From: Lichenicola sp964247725
GTDB lineage: Bacteria; Pseudomonadota; Alphaproteobacteria; Acetobacterales; Acetobacteraceae
NCBI GenBank assembly: GCA_964247725.1
Contig: CAXTVM010000005.1
Location: forward strand, 1-64,000
Reading direction: 5' to 3'
DNA: 64,000 bases
Every line of letters starts with the position of its first letter. Positions within the stretch are counted from its first letter, which is position 1. The notes under the pieces were generated by a model that was not told where the DNA came from, searched no databases, and saw only the letters and a list, made by a program, of their open reading frames with translations. A program made the translations under genes and the position numbers. Positions 51,651 to 60,645 of the stretch are shown piece by piece.

Positions 51651-52708
51651 GGCAGCCGCCGCAGCCAGGTGCGCACCGTCGCCTGCGCGGTGCCCCAGCC
51701 GATCGCCGCGGTGACCGCCGGCAGCAGCGGCAGCCCGATCCAGAGCGGCCACGGCACCCGTCGCAGCAAGCCGGCCAACCCTCCCGCCAGATCTCCCGCA
51801 AGGCCGACTGACGCGCCGGCCTGGTCGGGGGGCGGGCCCGGGGCGGCCGGTGCCGCGAACGGCGCCGCCAGCCGGCACAGCTCCAGCAGCAGCGGCAACG
51901 AGAGCAGCGTTCCGGCGACGCCGCCGGACAGGGCGAGGCGGGCCGTGCGGTGGGCGAAGCGCGCGGCGATGTAGCCGTCGCTGGCGCCGAGCCCGTGCAC
52001 GATCTCGATCGCCTGCCGGCGCGCCGCCAGAGCCGCCCCGGTCGCGACCGCGACCACCGCCACCGCGACGCCGGCGACCACCAGCAGCGCCAGTCCGGCG
52101 CAGGCCTGCAGGCTGGTGCCGAGCAGCACCAGCCGGTCGCTCCAGCCGGCATTGCGCTCCAGCAAGGTGCCGGGTGCCGCCGCCTCCAGCCGTGCGGCGA
52201 GGCTGTCGGGCGGCGCAGCACCGGCGCGCAGGCGCAGCTGCACCACCGCCGGCAGCGGCAGCGCGATGCCGGCGTCCGACCCGAGCCACGGCCGCAGCAG
52301 CGCCAGCAGCGCTGTCCGGTCCAGGCGGCGGCGCAGCGCGAACGCGGGTTCCGCGGCCAGCAGCGCCGTCACCGCGCCGATGCGGCTGCCGGCGGTCCCG
52401 ACGCCGATTTCGGCGGCGGCCTCGTCGGGCCGCGGCACCTGCACGGTCAGCACCGCAGCGGCGCCGCCGCTCCAGCGGCTGGCCAGCACCGACGCGCCGA
52501 CCGCGCCGGCCAGCGCCAGGGCGGCCAGGAACGTCATCGCCGCCACCAGAGCCGGCAGCAGGCGATCCGACAGCGCGCGCCGCAGCGACAGCCCGTCCGG
52601 CCGGCGACGCGCCCGGCCCCAACCCCAACCCCTGCCTTGGCTCGGACGCCCGCCCTGGCGCCCGTCTTGGGCCGGCCGAGGGGCCACCAGCGGACCGCCG
52701 TCACCCAT
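51647..52708 (-). CDS. ftsX: Cell-division ABC-type permease FtsX
   Basis: A 353-residue protein with four membrane helices (near 50-75, 205-230, 255-280 and 320-345) and a periplasmic loop after the first. LSDRLLPALVAAMTFLAALAL and IEIVHGLGASDGYIAARFA are characteristic. With FtsE it activates septal peptidoglycan hydrolases. The first 40 residues are Gly/Arg/Pro-rich. It overlaps ftsE by eight bases. Confidence 0.9.
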   Translation of the reverse strand: MGDGGPLVAPRPAQDGRQGGRPSQGRGWGWGRARRRPDGLSLRRALSDRLLPALVAAMTFLAALALAGAVGASVLASRWSGGAAAVLTVQVPRPDEAAAEIGVGTAGSRIGAVTALLAAEPAFALRRRLDRTALLALLRPWLGSDAGIALPLPAVVQLRLRAGAAPPDSLAARLEAAAPGTLLERNAGWSDRLVLLGTSLQACAGLALLVVAGVAVAVVAVATGAALAARRQAIEIVHGLGASDGYIAARFAHRTARLALSGGVAGTLLSLPLLLELCRLAAPFAAPAAPGPPPDQAGASVGLAGDLAGGLAGLLRRVPWPLWIGLPLLPAVTAAIGWGTAQATVRTWLRRLP

Positions 52709-53369
52709 CGTCGAGCAGCCGTCCGCGCTGCAGCCGCAGCGCCGGGTGTGGGTAGCGTCGCGGCAGCGCCTCGCTGTGGGTCGCGACCAGGACGGTCGAA
52801 CCCATCTGGTTCAGCTCGAGGAAGAGCTGCATCAGCCGCATCGCCTGCACCTCGTCGAGCGCCCCGGTCGGCTCGTCGGCCAGCAGCAGCGGCGGACGAT
52901 GCACCACGGCCCGCGCCACCGCCACGCGCTGCTGCTCGCCGCCGGACAGCTGGTGCGGCCGCGCGTGGAGCTTCCGCCCGAGTCCGACCCAGCGCAGCAT
53001 CTCCGTGACCTCCAGCGCCACCCGCTCCTCCGCCAGCCCGTCCAGCCGCAGCCGCAGCGCCACGTTGTCGAACACGCTGAGCTCGGGCAGCAGCCGCAGG
53101 TCCTGCAGGACCGCGCCGGTGCGGCGCCGCAGCCGCGCCAGGGCGGCCCGCCGCGCGCGGTGCACCGGCACGCCGAACAGCTCGAGCCGGCCGGCGGTGG
53201 GCCGGGCGCCCAGGTTCAGCAGCCGCAGCAGGCTCGACTTGCCGGCGCCGGACGCGCCCAGCACCCAGCGGAACGCGCCGGACGGGATGGTGGCGCTGAT
53301 CCCGGCCAACACCTCGGGACCGGTGCCGGCGCCGCCATAACGAAGGCTCACTTCGTGGAGCTGGATCAC
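52701..53369 (-). CDS. ftsE: Cell-division ATP-binding protein FtsE
   Basis: A 222-residue ABC ATPase: Walker A GASGAGKSS, Q-loop LQDLRLLPELSVFDNVALRL, signature LSGGEQQRVAVARA, Walker B LLLADEPTGALDEV and the H-loop VATHS. MIQLHEVSLRYG is the standard N-terminus. It is the first gene of the operon, divergent from the zinc-ribbon protein gene. Confidence 0.95.
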   Translation of the reverse strand: MIQLHEVSLRYGGAGTGPEVLAGISATIPSGAFRWVLGASGAGKSSLLRLLNLGARPTAGRLELFGVPVHRARRAALARLRRRTGAVLQDLRLLPELSVFDNVALRLRLDGLAEERVALEVTEMLRWVGLGRKLHARPHQLSGGEQQRVAVARAVVHRPPLLLADEPTGALDEVQAMRLMQLFLELNQMGSTVLVATHSEALPRRYPHPALRLQRGRLLDDG

Positions 53370-53435
53370 GATTCAACACATCGAAGGGAATCGGTGCCAT
53401 CGTGCGGTCTTCGACCGGAGCGGCAGCGACCACCG

Positions 53436-53999
53436 ATGCACGTGCTGTGTCCGTCCTGCGAGGCGGAATACGAGATCCCGTCGCTGCGGCGGCCCCGCAC
53501 GCTGCGCTGCGCCCGCTGCGCCAGCGAGTGGCGCGTGATGCCGGAGCCGGAGCCCGCACTGGCAGGGGCCGCGGCGATGCCCGCCGCCGGGACGTCCGGG
53601 CTCGCCGACCCGGCCGAGCAGGAGGCGCCGCCCGGCTTCTCGACACTGCCCGGGCAGGCGATGCCGGTCGAGGCGGAACCCTCGATGCCGGCGGTGGACG
53701 CGGCGGCGGCGGGGGATGCGTCGCCGACCTCGGCGCCGCTCCTGGCGGAGCGTCCGCTGGTCGGGGCGGCGGCGCGCGCCCTGCTCAGCCGCGGCGACGC
53801 CGTCCTCGGGCTGCTCTGGCTGCTGACCGCCGTCCTCATCGCGGCCGCGCTGTGGGCGGGCTGGCACTGGCGGCTGCCGATCCAGCATGGCTGGCCGCCC
53901 AGCCTGCGGCTCTACCGCCTGCTGCCGCACGGCGTGCCGGGCGCCGCGATCGGGCACCCGCCGCCCCTGGCGCGTATCGGGGCGCAGGCGGGGGCGTAG
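53436..53999 (+). CDS. MJ0042-type zinc-ribbon membrane protein
   Basis: A 187-residue protein starting with a zinc ribbon (C5, C8, C25, C28 in MHVLCPSCEAEYEIP and LRCARCASEW). A Pro/Ala-rich linker follows, then one membrane helix (VLGLLWLLTAVLIAAALWAG) and a short C-terminal part. Such genes lie divergent from ftsE in many alphaproteobacteria. Role unknown. Confidence 0.87.
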   Translation: MHVLCPSCEAEYEIPSLRRPRTLRCARCASEWRVMPEPEPALAGAAAMPAAGTSGLADPAEQEAPPGFSTLPGQAMPVEAEPSMPAVDAAAAGDASPTSAPLLAERPLVGAAARALLSRGDAVLGLLWLLTAVLIAAALWAGWHWRLPIQHGWPPSLRLYRLLPHGVPGAAIGHPPPLARIGAQAGA

Positions 54000-54008
54000 G
54001 CGGCGGGC

Positions 54009-54464
54009 TCACATGCCGCGCGCGGCGAGGGCCGACAGGGTGGCGCCGACCGCGGCACCCGCCATCATCAGCAGCCCCAGCGCGACCAGCCCGCCCGGCG
54101 TCACCCAGTAGCCGGCCAGGTGCATGCCGCTGGGGATGGCGCCCGAGATCGTGTTCAGGATGTCGCGCGCCTGGCTGTCGGTGTTGCCGGCCTGAGTGGT
54201 GACGGCCTGATTGGTGACGGCCTGGGTGGTGACGGCGGCGACGATCCGCGGCAGCGACCACCAGCCGATGCCGACGACCAGCAGCAGCGGCGCCAGCAGC
54301 TCGGCGATTTGCTGCAGGAAATAGAACAGGAAGTGCATCACCCCCCAGAGTCCGAGCCGCAGCCCGTTGCGGCGCCGCACCGGCAGAGGCCCGTCCGGGT
54401 CTGCTCGCTCGCGCTGGCGCCAGCTCCAGGGCGCCGTCGGGGGCGCGGTCGGGGTGCCGGTCAT
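54009..54464 (-). CDS. Membrane protein of unknown function with VTTQA repeats
   Basis: A 151-residue protein with membrane helices near 50-75 (FLFYFLQQIAELLAPLLLVVGIG) and 122-145 (GLVALGLLMMAGAAVGATL). Between them is a tandem run of VTTQA-type units encoded by three 15-bp DNA repeats. The N-terminal 30 residues are basic and Pro-rich. Not recognised. Confidence 0.6.
   Translation of the reverse strand: MTGTPTAPPTAPWSWRQRERADPDGPLPVRRRNGLRLGLWGVMHFLFYFLQQIAELLAPLLLVVGIGWWSLPRIVAAVTTQAVTNQAVTTQAGNTDSQARDILNTISGAIPSGMHLAGYWVTPGGLVALGLLMMAGAAVGATLSALAARGM
54190..54234. repeat. 3 x 15-bp tandem repeat in the 54009 gene
   Basis: Three copies of GCCTGNNTGGTGACG (plus-strand view) encode repeating Val-Thr-Asn/Thr-Gln-Ala units on the minus strand. 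Confidence 0.9.
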
Positions 54465-54516
54465 CGATCGTCTCCCGGAGTGCTGCGGATCCAGCCGCCG
54501 CCTCCATCGGGCGCAG

Positions 54517-55495
54517 CTAAACCCAGCCGGGAGATGTCAGCAACATCGGCGCCCCACCGGGGTCCTGCCCCGGTCTCCGGCCCCGCCCCAAGGCCGCCTC
54601 GGGCATGCCGAGATCGCCGGCCCGGCCGCGTCCGGCGACGCCGGCGAGGTCGGCCAGCGCAAACGGCGCCTCTGGCCAATGCAGGCCGGCGCCGGGCATG
54701 GTGGCCAGATCGAACGCGGCCCCGGTCGCGGTCGGCCCGGCCACCATGCCGATCCCCTGCAGCGAGAACGGTCCGCCCTCGATCTCGCCCTGCCGCGGTC
54801 GACGGCGGCGACTGGATCGCCGGGTTGGACAGCGCGTCGAACGAGAGCGGCAGGATCCCGGCGATCGTGACGGCGACGCTGGAGGCGGCTCGGGCGGCCC
54901 AGCCCGCGATCGCGAACAGGAAGCCGACCGTCGCGGTGCGCCGGGCGCCGAGGTGCCGGGTCGCGTGCCGCACCGGCAGGCTCCGAGCCAGCGCCTGGGC
55001 GATGCCGTCCAGCCGAAGCGCATCTGGTTGGCAAGGATGAAGCTGCTCTGCCGCGCGCCGATCGCGACCCGCCCGCAGCACCAGGTGAGGTCGAGCCGCA
55101 GCGTCCAGCCGCAGACCGGAACAGCGACAGCGAGCCGATCGGGTTGGCGCGCGTCCAGGAGAAGCGCCGGCGCCGCTCCGGCGGCAGGCTTTCCAGCAGC
55201 ACCGGCAGCCCGTAGGGCACGTTGGCGCCGATCAGCGCCGCGGAGACCAGGAACGGCAGCCGCAGCCAGAGGCTGCCGAGCCAGCCGCCAAGCGCAGGGC
55301 GGACCACGGAGCCGAGCCCGAACGTCGCCTCCACCAGCCCGAACGCCCGCAACCCGACCCTCCCGCGGCGCCGCGCCGGCAACGTTGCCGGCAAGCGTGA
55401 CGAGGTCCGGCAACACCGGGATCACGATCGCGAAGCTCAGCGCGTCGACCGCCACCAGGCGAGGATGAAGGCTACAGGGGCGGGGTGCTGGCGCA
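54517..55495 (-). pseudogene. TetA-like MFS transporter, multiply frameshifted
   Basis: Fragments of a tetracycline-resistance-type (TCR/Tet) major facilitator are spread across all three minus-strand frames in the right order. They are AFILA and VAVDALSFAIVIPVLPDLV (start); LVEATFGLGSVVRPALGGW, then LPVLLESLPPERRRRFSW and ANPIGSL (middle); SSFILANQMRFGW; VGFLFAIAGWAARAA; and EGGPFSLQGIGMVAGPTAT (end). The region between VTLAGN and the middle fragment, which should hold two to three helices, is missing. At least four frameshifts plus a deletion are needed, so it cannot make a transporter. Confidence 0.82.
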
Positions 55496-55575
55496 GGGCG
55501 GCAACGGGTCGACCGCTGGCGGCGGCGTCACGGGCGGCGCTGGGCTATCGCATCAAAGGGGATAGTCTTGGAGAA

Positions 55576-55733
55576 GAAGGCCAGGGCTCTGCCCTGGACC
55601 CGTTGGGACCGCGGGCCCCAAACCCCGATTCGAAAGAAGATCATCCGTACGTGGAAGTATGACCTCAACGAATCGGGGCCTGGGGCCCGCGGTCCCAGTG
55701 GGGTCCAGGGGCAAAGCCCCTGGCCTTCTTCCC
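55576..55733. repeat. NPE nested-palindrome element, copy 6 (complete)
   Basis: Nearly identical to the copy at 19405 and in the same orientation: GAAGGCCAGGGCTCTGCCCT, inner GGGACCGCGGGCCCC, core AGAAGATCATCCGTACGTGG, CAACGAATCGGGGCCTGGGG, and outer CCAGGGGCAAAGCCCCTGG. It lies between the MFS pseudogene and the glycosyltransferase gene (both minus strand). Confidence 0.95.
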
Positions 55734-55760
55734 GATGCGCTCGACCCGGGCCCGACCGTG

Positions 55761-56879
55761 TCACGGGGCGACGGCCGCCGATCCGGGGCGGGCACTAAGG
55801 GTGCCCGCGCCACTGCTCGCGCCGGCGTTCATCGCCACGCCGATCGGGGTCAGCGCGGCGAGGAAGGTCTCGGCGCAGCTGGTCCAGCTGTACCGCTCGG
55901 CGTGCGCGCGGGCGGCGCCACGGTCGCCGCCCAGTGCCGCCATGGCCGCCGCGTGCAGGTCGTCCGACACCGCGCCGGCGCGCGGGTCGGCGTCGGCCAG
56001 GATGTCGCGCGGCCCGGTCACGTCGAACGCCGCCACCGGCAGGCCGCAGGCCAGCGCCTCCAGCACCACCAGGCCGAAGGTGTCGGTCCGCGACGGGAAC
56101 ACGAACACGTCGCCGCCGGCATAGGCGGCCGCGAGCTCGGCCTCCGAGAACGGCCCGGTGAATACCACGCCGGGGAACCGCGCCTTCAGCGCCGCCAGCT
56201 GCGGCCCGCCGCCGACCACGATCTTCGAGCCCGGCAGCTCGAGTGCGAGGAAGGCCTCGATGTTCTTCTCGACCGCGATCCGCCCGACATAGAGGAACAC
56301 CGGCCGTTGGATCCCATGCTCGGCCGCCCAGTCGCGGCGCGGCTCGGGCGCGAACCGCGTCAGGTCGACGCCGCGCGACCAGCTCCGCAGCCGGGTGAAG
56401 CCGCGCCGCTCCAGCTCGTGCCGCAGCGTGGGCGTCGCCACCAGGGTGGCGGCGGCGTCGTTGTGGAAGCGCCGCAGCACGGCGTAGGCGATGCCGGTCG
56501 GCAGCCCGGTGCGGGCGTGGATGTACTCGGGGAAGCGGGTGTGGAACGAGCTGGTGAAGGCGGCGCCGCGCCGGCGGGCCCAGCGCCGTGCCGCCAGCCC
56601 CAGCGGGCCCTCGGTGGCGACGTGCAGGTGGTCGGGTGCGAACCCCGCGATCAGGCGGGCCAGCCGCCGACCGGGCAGCAGCGACAGGCGGATGTCCGGA
56701 TAGGTGGGGCAGGGGATCGTCGGGAAGCGGTCGGGTCCGATCACGGCGACGACGTGGCCCATCCGGCGCAGCTCGTCCGCCACCGTGGAGAGCGTGCGCA
56801 CGACGCCGTTCACCTGCGGCATCCAGGCGTCGGACACGATCAGGATGCGGCGGCCGGCCGGCGTGCCGATGGTGGTCAT
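55761..56879 (-). CDS. Glycosyltransferase family 4 (alpha-mannosyltransferase-like)
   Basis: A 372-residue GT-B enzyme. The acceptor domain has ILIVSDAWMPQVNGVVRTL and SFHTRFPEYIHARTGLP. The donor domain has FLYVGRIAVEKNIEAFL and the FPSRTDTFGLVVLEALACGLPVAA sugar-nucleotide motif with its E-x7-E pattern. It is similar to GDP-mannose-dependent mannosyltransferases (MgtA/PimB-like) that glycosylate lipids. The start ATG at 56879 lies 13 bases past the phosphatase stop, suggesting one operon. Confidence 0.92.
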   Translation of the reverse strand: MTTIGTPAGRRILIVSDAWMPQVNGVVRTLSTVADELRRMGHVVAVIGPDRFPTIPCPTYPDIRLSLLPGRRLARLIAGFAPDHLHVATEGPLGLAARRWARRRGAAFTSSFHTRFPEYIHARTGLPTGIAYAVLRRFHNDAAATLVATPTLRHELERRGFTRLRSWSRGVDLTRFAPEPRRDWAAEHGIQRPVFLYVGRIAVEKNIEAFLALELPGSKIVVGGGPQLAALKARFPGVVFTGPFSEAELAAAYAGGDVFVFPSRTDTFGLVVLEALACGLPVAAFDVTGPRDILADADPRAGAVSDDLHAAAMAALGGDRGAARAHAERYSWTSCAETFLAALTPIGVAMNAGASSGAGTLSARPGSAAVAP

Positions 56880-56892
56880 CGCGCGCGCCGGC

Positions 56893-57741
56893 TCAGGCCA
56901 CCGCGGGATGGGCTTCGGTCCGGGCGGGAGCCGCGCGCGGACGGGGGCCGCGCTCGGCCAGGAAGCTGAGCCGGCGCCGCAGCGCCCAGTCGAGCAGCTC
57001 CAGCCGGCCGTCGGCATGCTCGACCAGCGCGGTGCAGCTCTCCACCCAGTCGCCGTCGTTGACGTAGAGCACGCCGCCGATGTCGCGCATCTCGGCGTGG
57101 TGGATGTGGCCGCAGACGACGCCGTCGACGCCGCGCCGGCGGGCCTCGTCGGCCACCGCGCGCTCGAAGCGGTCGATCGCCTTGACCGCCTCCTTGACCT
57201 GCCGCTTCAGCCACGCCGACAGCGAGCGGTAGGGCAGGCCGAGCCGCCGCCTGACGAGGTTGAACCAGCGGTTGACCACCAGCGAGGCGGCGTAGGCGCG
57301 GTCGCCGAGCAGCGCCAGGTACCGGGCGTAGCGGACCACGCTGTCGAACTCGTCGCCGTGCATCACCAGCAGGCGGCGGCCGTCGGCGGTCTCGTGCACC
57401 GCGTCCCGGCACAGCCGCACGCCCGCGACAACCAGCCTCATCGGCAGCCAGGCCCGGAACATCTCGTCGTGGTTGCCGGGGATGTAGACCACGTCGGTGC
57501 CGCCGCGGGCCGCCATCAGCACCAGCCGCAGCACCTCGTCGTGGTGGGCGTCCCAGTACCAGCCGCGGCGCAGCCGCCAGCCGTCGAGGATGTCGCCGAC
57601 CAGGTAGAGCGTCTCGCAGCTGGTGCGCTGCAGGAAGTCGGCGAGGAAGTCGGCGCGGCAGCCGCGGGTGCCGAGATGCACGTCGGACAGGAACACGGTC
57701 CGGTAGCGGGTGATCGTCGGCTGGAGCTCCATCGCGTCCAT
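56893..57741 (-). CDS. UDP-2,3-diacylglucosamine diphosphatase-like metallophosphoesterase
   Basis: A 282-residue calcineurin-like hydrolase. Metal-binding motifs are LSDVHLGTRG, VGDILDGW, YIPGNHDEMF, VMHGDEFD and VCGHIHHAEM. It is close to LpxH-type enzymes of lipid A synthesis and is commonly linked to a GT4 gene in alphaproteobacteria, where it may act on a lipid intermediate. It starts at 57741. The preference for LpxH substrate is inferred. Confidence 0.88.
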   Translation of the reverse strand: MDAMELQPTITRYRTVFLSDVHLGTRGCRADFLADFLQRTSCETLYLVGDILDGWRLRRGWYWDAHHDEVLRLVLMAARGGTDVVYIPGNHDEMFRAWLPMRLVVAGVRLCRDAVHETADGRRLLVMHGDEFDSVVRYARYLALLGDRAYAASLVVNRWFNLVRRRLGLPYRSLSAWLKRQVKEAVKAIDRFERAVADEARRRGVDGVVCGHIHHAEMRDIGGVLYVNDGDWVESCTALVEHADGRLELLDWALRRRLSFLAERGPRPRAAPARTEAHPAVA

Positions 57742-57937
57742 GGGCCTCTCCCGTTCCGGCGGGCCCCGACTCCAGCCAGGCTGGAAGGTCCGCTGCGGCG
57801 AACGGCTCATACGCCGGCTCTATCGCAGCGAACGTGACGTTTCGATGATGACGGCGCCGGCATGGGTTCCCATGCCGGCGCGGGGCCGTCCCGGGGCCGT
57901 CGCGCGAACGTCACGGACGGGCGGGCCCGGATCGGTC

Positions 57938-58861
57938 ATGATCGCCGCACGGAGGCGGGGCGCGCGGATGCTCGTGATCTACAATCCGACCGCCGGGCGC
58001 CGGCGCGCCGGCCGGCTCTGGGCGGTGCTCGACGTGCTGGTGGCCCACGGGGTCCGGCTCGAGGTGGTCGAGACGCAGCGCGCCGGTCACGCATCGGTGC
58101 TGGCGCGCGAGGCGTCGGCGCTGGGTGCCGGCCTGGTGGTCGCTGCCGGCGGCGACGGCACCATCGCCGAGGTCGCGACCGGGCTGCTGGACGAGCCCGG
58201 GATGCGGCTGGGCATCATCCCGCTCGGCACCGCCAACGTGCTGGCGCACGAGCTGGCGCTGCCGGCCGACCCGGTCGGTATCGCGTCTGCGCTGGTGGCG
58301 GGCGAGACGGTGCCGCTCTGGCCCGGCATCGCGCGCGGCGCCGACGGCGCCCGGCTGTTCGTGCAGATGCTGGGCATCGGCTTCGACGCGCACGTGGTGC
58401 ACCGGCTATCGCGGCCGGTGAAGCGGGTGCTGGGCCGGGGCGCCTACGTGGTGCAGACGCTGCGCGAGCTGCCGCGCTACCGGTTCCCGCCGGTGCGGCT
58501 GCTGATCGATGGCGAACCGGTCACCGCCGGCAGCGTGATCATCACCAAGGGCACCCTGTATGGCGGCCCCTACCTGCTGGCGCCGGGTGCCGCGCCGGAC
58601 GCGCCCGGCTTCTCGGTGATCCTGTTCGAGCACGCCGGCATCGCCGCTGCGTTGCTGGCCGGGGCGGCGCTGCCGCTGAACCGGCTGGGCCGGGTGCCGG
58701 GCGCCAGCCATCGGCGGGCGTCGGAGATCACGGTGCCGGGCGGCGGCCCGCTGCCGGCGCAGGCCGACGGCGATCCGGCCGGCTGCACGCCGCTGCGGGT
58801 GAGCGACGCGCCGCACGCGATCGGCGTCCAGGTCGGGCGCGTGCGGCGGCCGGCGGCCTAA
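57938..58861 (+). CDS. Diacylglycerol/lipid kinase family protein
   Basis: A 307-residue protein of the DAGK catalytic family (YegS-like). VIYNPTAGRRRAGRLW opens the domain, and VVAAGGDGTIAEVATGLL is the nucleotide motif. IIPLGTANVLAHELALP and MLGIGFDAHVVH follow. It phosphorylates a lipid such as diacylglycerol or a sphingoid base. The ATG 57938 is preferred to a later ATG at 57968. It is divergent from the phosphatase gene. Confidence 0.9.
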   Translation: MIAARRRGARMLVIYNPTAGRRRAGRLWAVLDVLVAHGVRLEVVETQRAGHASVLAREASALGAGLVVAAGGDGTIAEVATGLLDEPGMRLGIIPLGTANVLAHELALPADPVGIASALVAGETVPLWPGIARGADGARLFVQMLGIGFDAHVVHRLSRPVKRVLGRGAYVVQTLRELPRYRFPPVRLLIDGEPVTAGSVIITKGTLYGGPYLLAPGAAPDAPGFSVILFEHAGIAAALLAGAALPLNRLGRVPGASHRRASEITVPGGGPLPAQADGDPAGCTPLRVSDAPHAIGVQVGRVRRPAA

Positions 58862-58869
58862 GGGATGAA

Positions 58870-59048
58870 GGAAGGCCAGGGCGCTGCCCTGGACCCGTCG
58901 GGGCCGTCACGCGAAGCGTGCTGCGCACGACGGCCCCAAACCTCGACTCGTAAGAAGGTGGTCCCTGCATGAAGGCATGACCTTGACGAATTGGGGCCTG
59001 GGGCCCGCGGCCCCAGTGGGGTCCAGGGGCAAGGCCCCTGCCTCCCTT
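58870..59048. repeat. NPE element, copy 7, with exchanged inner module
   Basis: The left inner arm, GGGGCCGCGGGCCCC in most copies, is replaced by the 36-38-base self-complementary module GGGGCCGTCACGCGAAGCGT followed by GCTGCGCACGACGGCCCC. The same module, inverted, is in the copy at 29229. The rest (core TCGTAAGAAGGTGGTC, GACGAATTGGGGCCTGGGGC, outer CCAGGGGCAAGGCCCCTG) follows the consensus. Confidence 0.93.
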
Positions 59049-59099
59049 GACCGGCCCGCCTCAACGGCCGCACATCCCGCTGGCGATGGAGAGCGACGG

Positions 59100-59657
59100 A
59101 TGGCGGTCCAGGACCTGTCCCGGCAGGACATCCGACTCGACCGCGATCCGGAGGTGCTGCGGATCGCCGGCTTCGTCGATGCGGCCGAGGCGGACGAGCT
59201 GCTTCGCTGGGCCTTGCTGATGGAGCCCTGGCTGCGCGACAACGGCACCGGCCGCAGCTTCCTGCGCGTGCACCAGCTGCCGCAGCGGCCGGCGCTGCAC
59301 GCCGCGGTCGCCGAGCGGGTGCGCTGCCGCGTCGCCGGCCACGCCGACAGCGTGCTGGAGCCGGTGCTGACCAACTACCTCAGCATCATCTCGGCGTCCG
59401 GCGCGGTGCATCCTCACACCGACAGCGCCCCCGCCGGCACCCGCCACCTGCGCTGCAACCTGTTCCTGCAGCTCCCCGACGCGGGTGGGCGGCCGATCAT
59501 CGCCGGCACCGCCTTCGACGTCGCCGAGCGCTGCCTGCTGTGCTTCTTCCCGAGCAGCAGCCTGCACGCCTCGGAGCCGGCGGCCGGTCCGCGCAAGCGG
59601 GTGCTGCTGTCGTTCGGGCTGCTGGTGCCGCAGGGGTTCACGTTCCGCGAAGGCTAG
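59100..59657 (+). CDS. 2OG-Fe(II) oxygenase family protein
   Basis: A 185-residue double-stranded beta-helix protein. The iron ligands fit HPHTD (about residues 101-105) and a distal His in SLHASEPA, with an Arg in GPRKRVLLSFGL for 2-oxoglutarate. LRIAGFVDAAEADELL is the helical lead-in. Substrate unknown. The ATG 59100 is chosen; the frame upstream reads into the NPE repeat. Confidence 0.8.
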   Translation: MAVQDLSRQDIRLDRDPEVLRIAGFVDAAEADELLRWALLMEPWLRDNGTGRSFLRVHQLPQRPALHAAVAERVRCRVAGHADSVLEPVLTNYLSIISASGAVHPHTDSAPAGTRHLRCNLFLQLPDAGGRPIIAGTAFDVAERCLLCFFPSSSLHASEPAAGPRKRVLLSFGLLVPQGFTFREG

Positions 59658-59998
59658 TCGGGATCGGCCTGCATCGCCGCCAGCTCGTTGCCGTTGGGGT
59701 CGGTGAACTGGAACCGGCGGCCGCCGGGGAAGCCGAAGATCGGCCGCACGATGCGGCCGCCGGCGTTGACCACCTGCACCAGCGACGCCTCCAGGTCGTC
59801 CACCTGGATCACCGCCAGCGGCATCCGCGTCATCTCCTGCGGGTCCGCCTGCAGGCCCACGTCGACGTCTCCGGTCAGCGTGCAGGCGTAGCTCGGGCCG
59901 TAGCCGACCAGCTGCCAGTCGAAGGCGGCGGCGTAGAAGGCTCTCGCGGCGTCGATGTCGCGCGACGGCAGCTCGATGAAGTTCGGACGCGCATGCAT
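59654..59998 (-). CDS. VOC-superfamily (glyoxalase/bleomycin resistance-like) protein
   Basis: A 114-residue single VOC domain: NFIELPSRDIDAARAFYAAAFDW, VQVVNAGGRIVRPIFGFPGG and FQFTDPNGNELA. Proteins of this size dimerise and bind a metal, but the substrate cannot be assigned. Its stop overlaps the end of the convergent oxygenase gene by four bases. Confidence 0.87.
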   Translation of the reverse strand: MHARPNFIELPSRDIDAARAFYAAAFDWQLVGYGPSYACTLTGDVDVGLQADPQEMTRMPLAVIQVDDLEASLVQVVNAGGRIVRPIFGFPGGRRFQFTDPNGNELAAMQADPD

Positions 59999-60132
59999 GA
60001 CCGGCTCCCGCTCGACCGCTTCTGTTCCTATAACGTTCTCATAACGTGCGGCGGTCGGTCAAGGGTTTCCGGACTGCCGGCCGATTGACGGACCGGGTGC
60101 GGCCTTGTCTGCTGACGGGCGAGGGAGCACGC

Positions 60133-60645
60133 ATGGCCGACACGGTCTTGGTCTTCAGGCTGGCCGGACACGGCCTCGCGCTGCCGGCGGCGTGCGTGCG
60201 CGAGTGCCTGCCGCTGCCGAACCTGCACCGGCGCCTCGGCCTGCCGCCGCATCTGGCCGGGTTCCTGGAGCTGGGCGACGCCGTGGTGCCGGTGATCGAC
60301 CTGGCCCGGCTGCTCGGGCTGCGGGTGCCGGAGGACGGGCTGGGGCTGGAGGCGGACGGCCTCTACCGGCACCTGCTGCGCCTCGATGCGGCCGCGTTGC
60401 TGGTCGACCGGGCCAGCGGGCTCGAACCGGTGCGGCCGGCGCCCTCCGAATCCGACGCCTCTCGCTGGCAGCACGGCTGCGTGGCAGGGTGGCTGCTGGC
60501 GGAGGGCGAGCCGGTGGCGCTGCTCGATCCGGACCGGCTGCTGCTGCACGACGAGCACGAGCGGCTGCGTCTGCTGGCCGAGGCCGCCCGGCGGCGCCGC
60601 GCGGGCTGGGACCCAGGCGGGGGCGAGGGGTGCAATGCCGGCTGA
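60133..60645 (+). CDS. CheW-like coupling protein (WspB position)
   Basis: A 170-residue CheW domain: VLVFRLAGHGLALPAACVREC, FLELGDAVVPVIDLARLLGL, LLRLDAAALLVDRASGL, and a late CVAGWLLAEGEPVALLDPDRLL. It couples receptors to the kinase. First gene of a cluster ordered like wspB-wspC-wspD. It overlaps cheR by 11 bases. Confidence 0.87.
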   Translation: MADTVLVFRLAGHGLALPAACVRECLPLPNLHRRLGLPPHLAGFLELGDAVVPVIDLARLLGLRVPEDGLGLEADGLYRHLLRLDAAALLVDRASGLEPVRPAPSESDASRWQHGCVAGWLLAEGEPVALLDPDRLLLHDEHERLRLLAEAARRRRAGWDPGGGEGCNAG

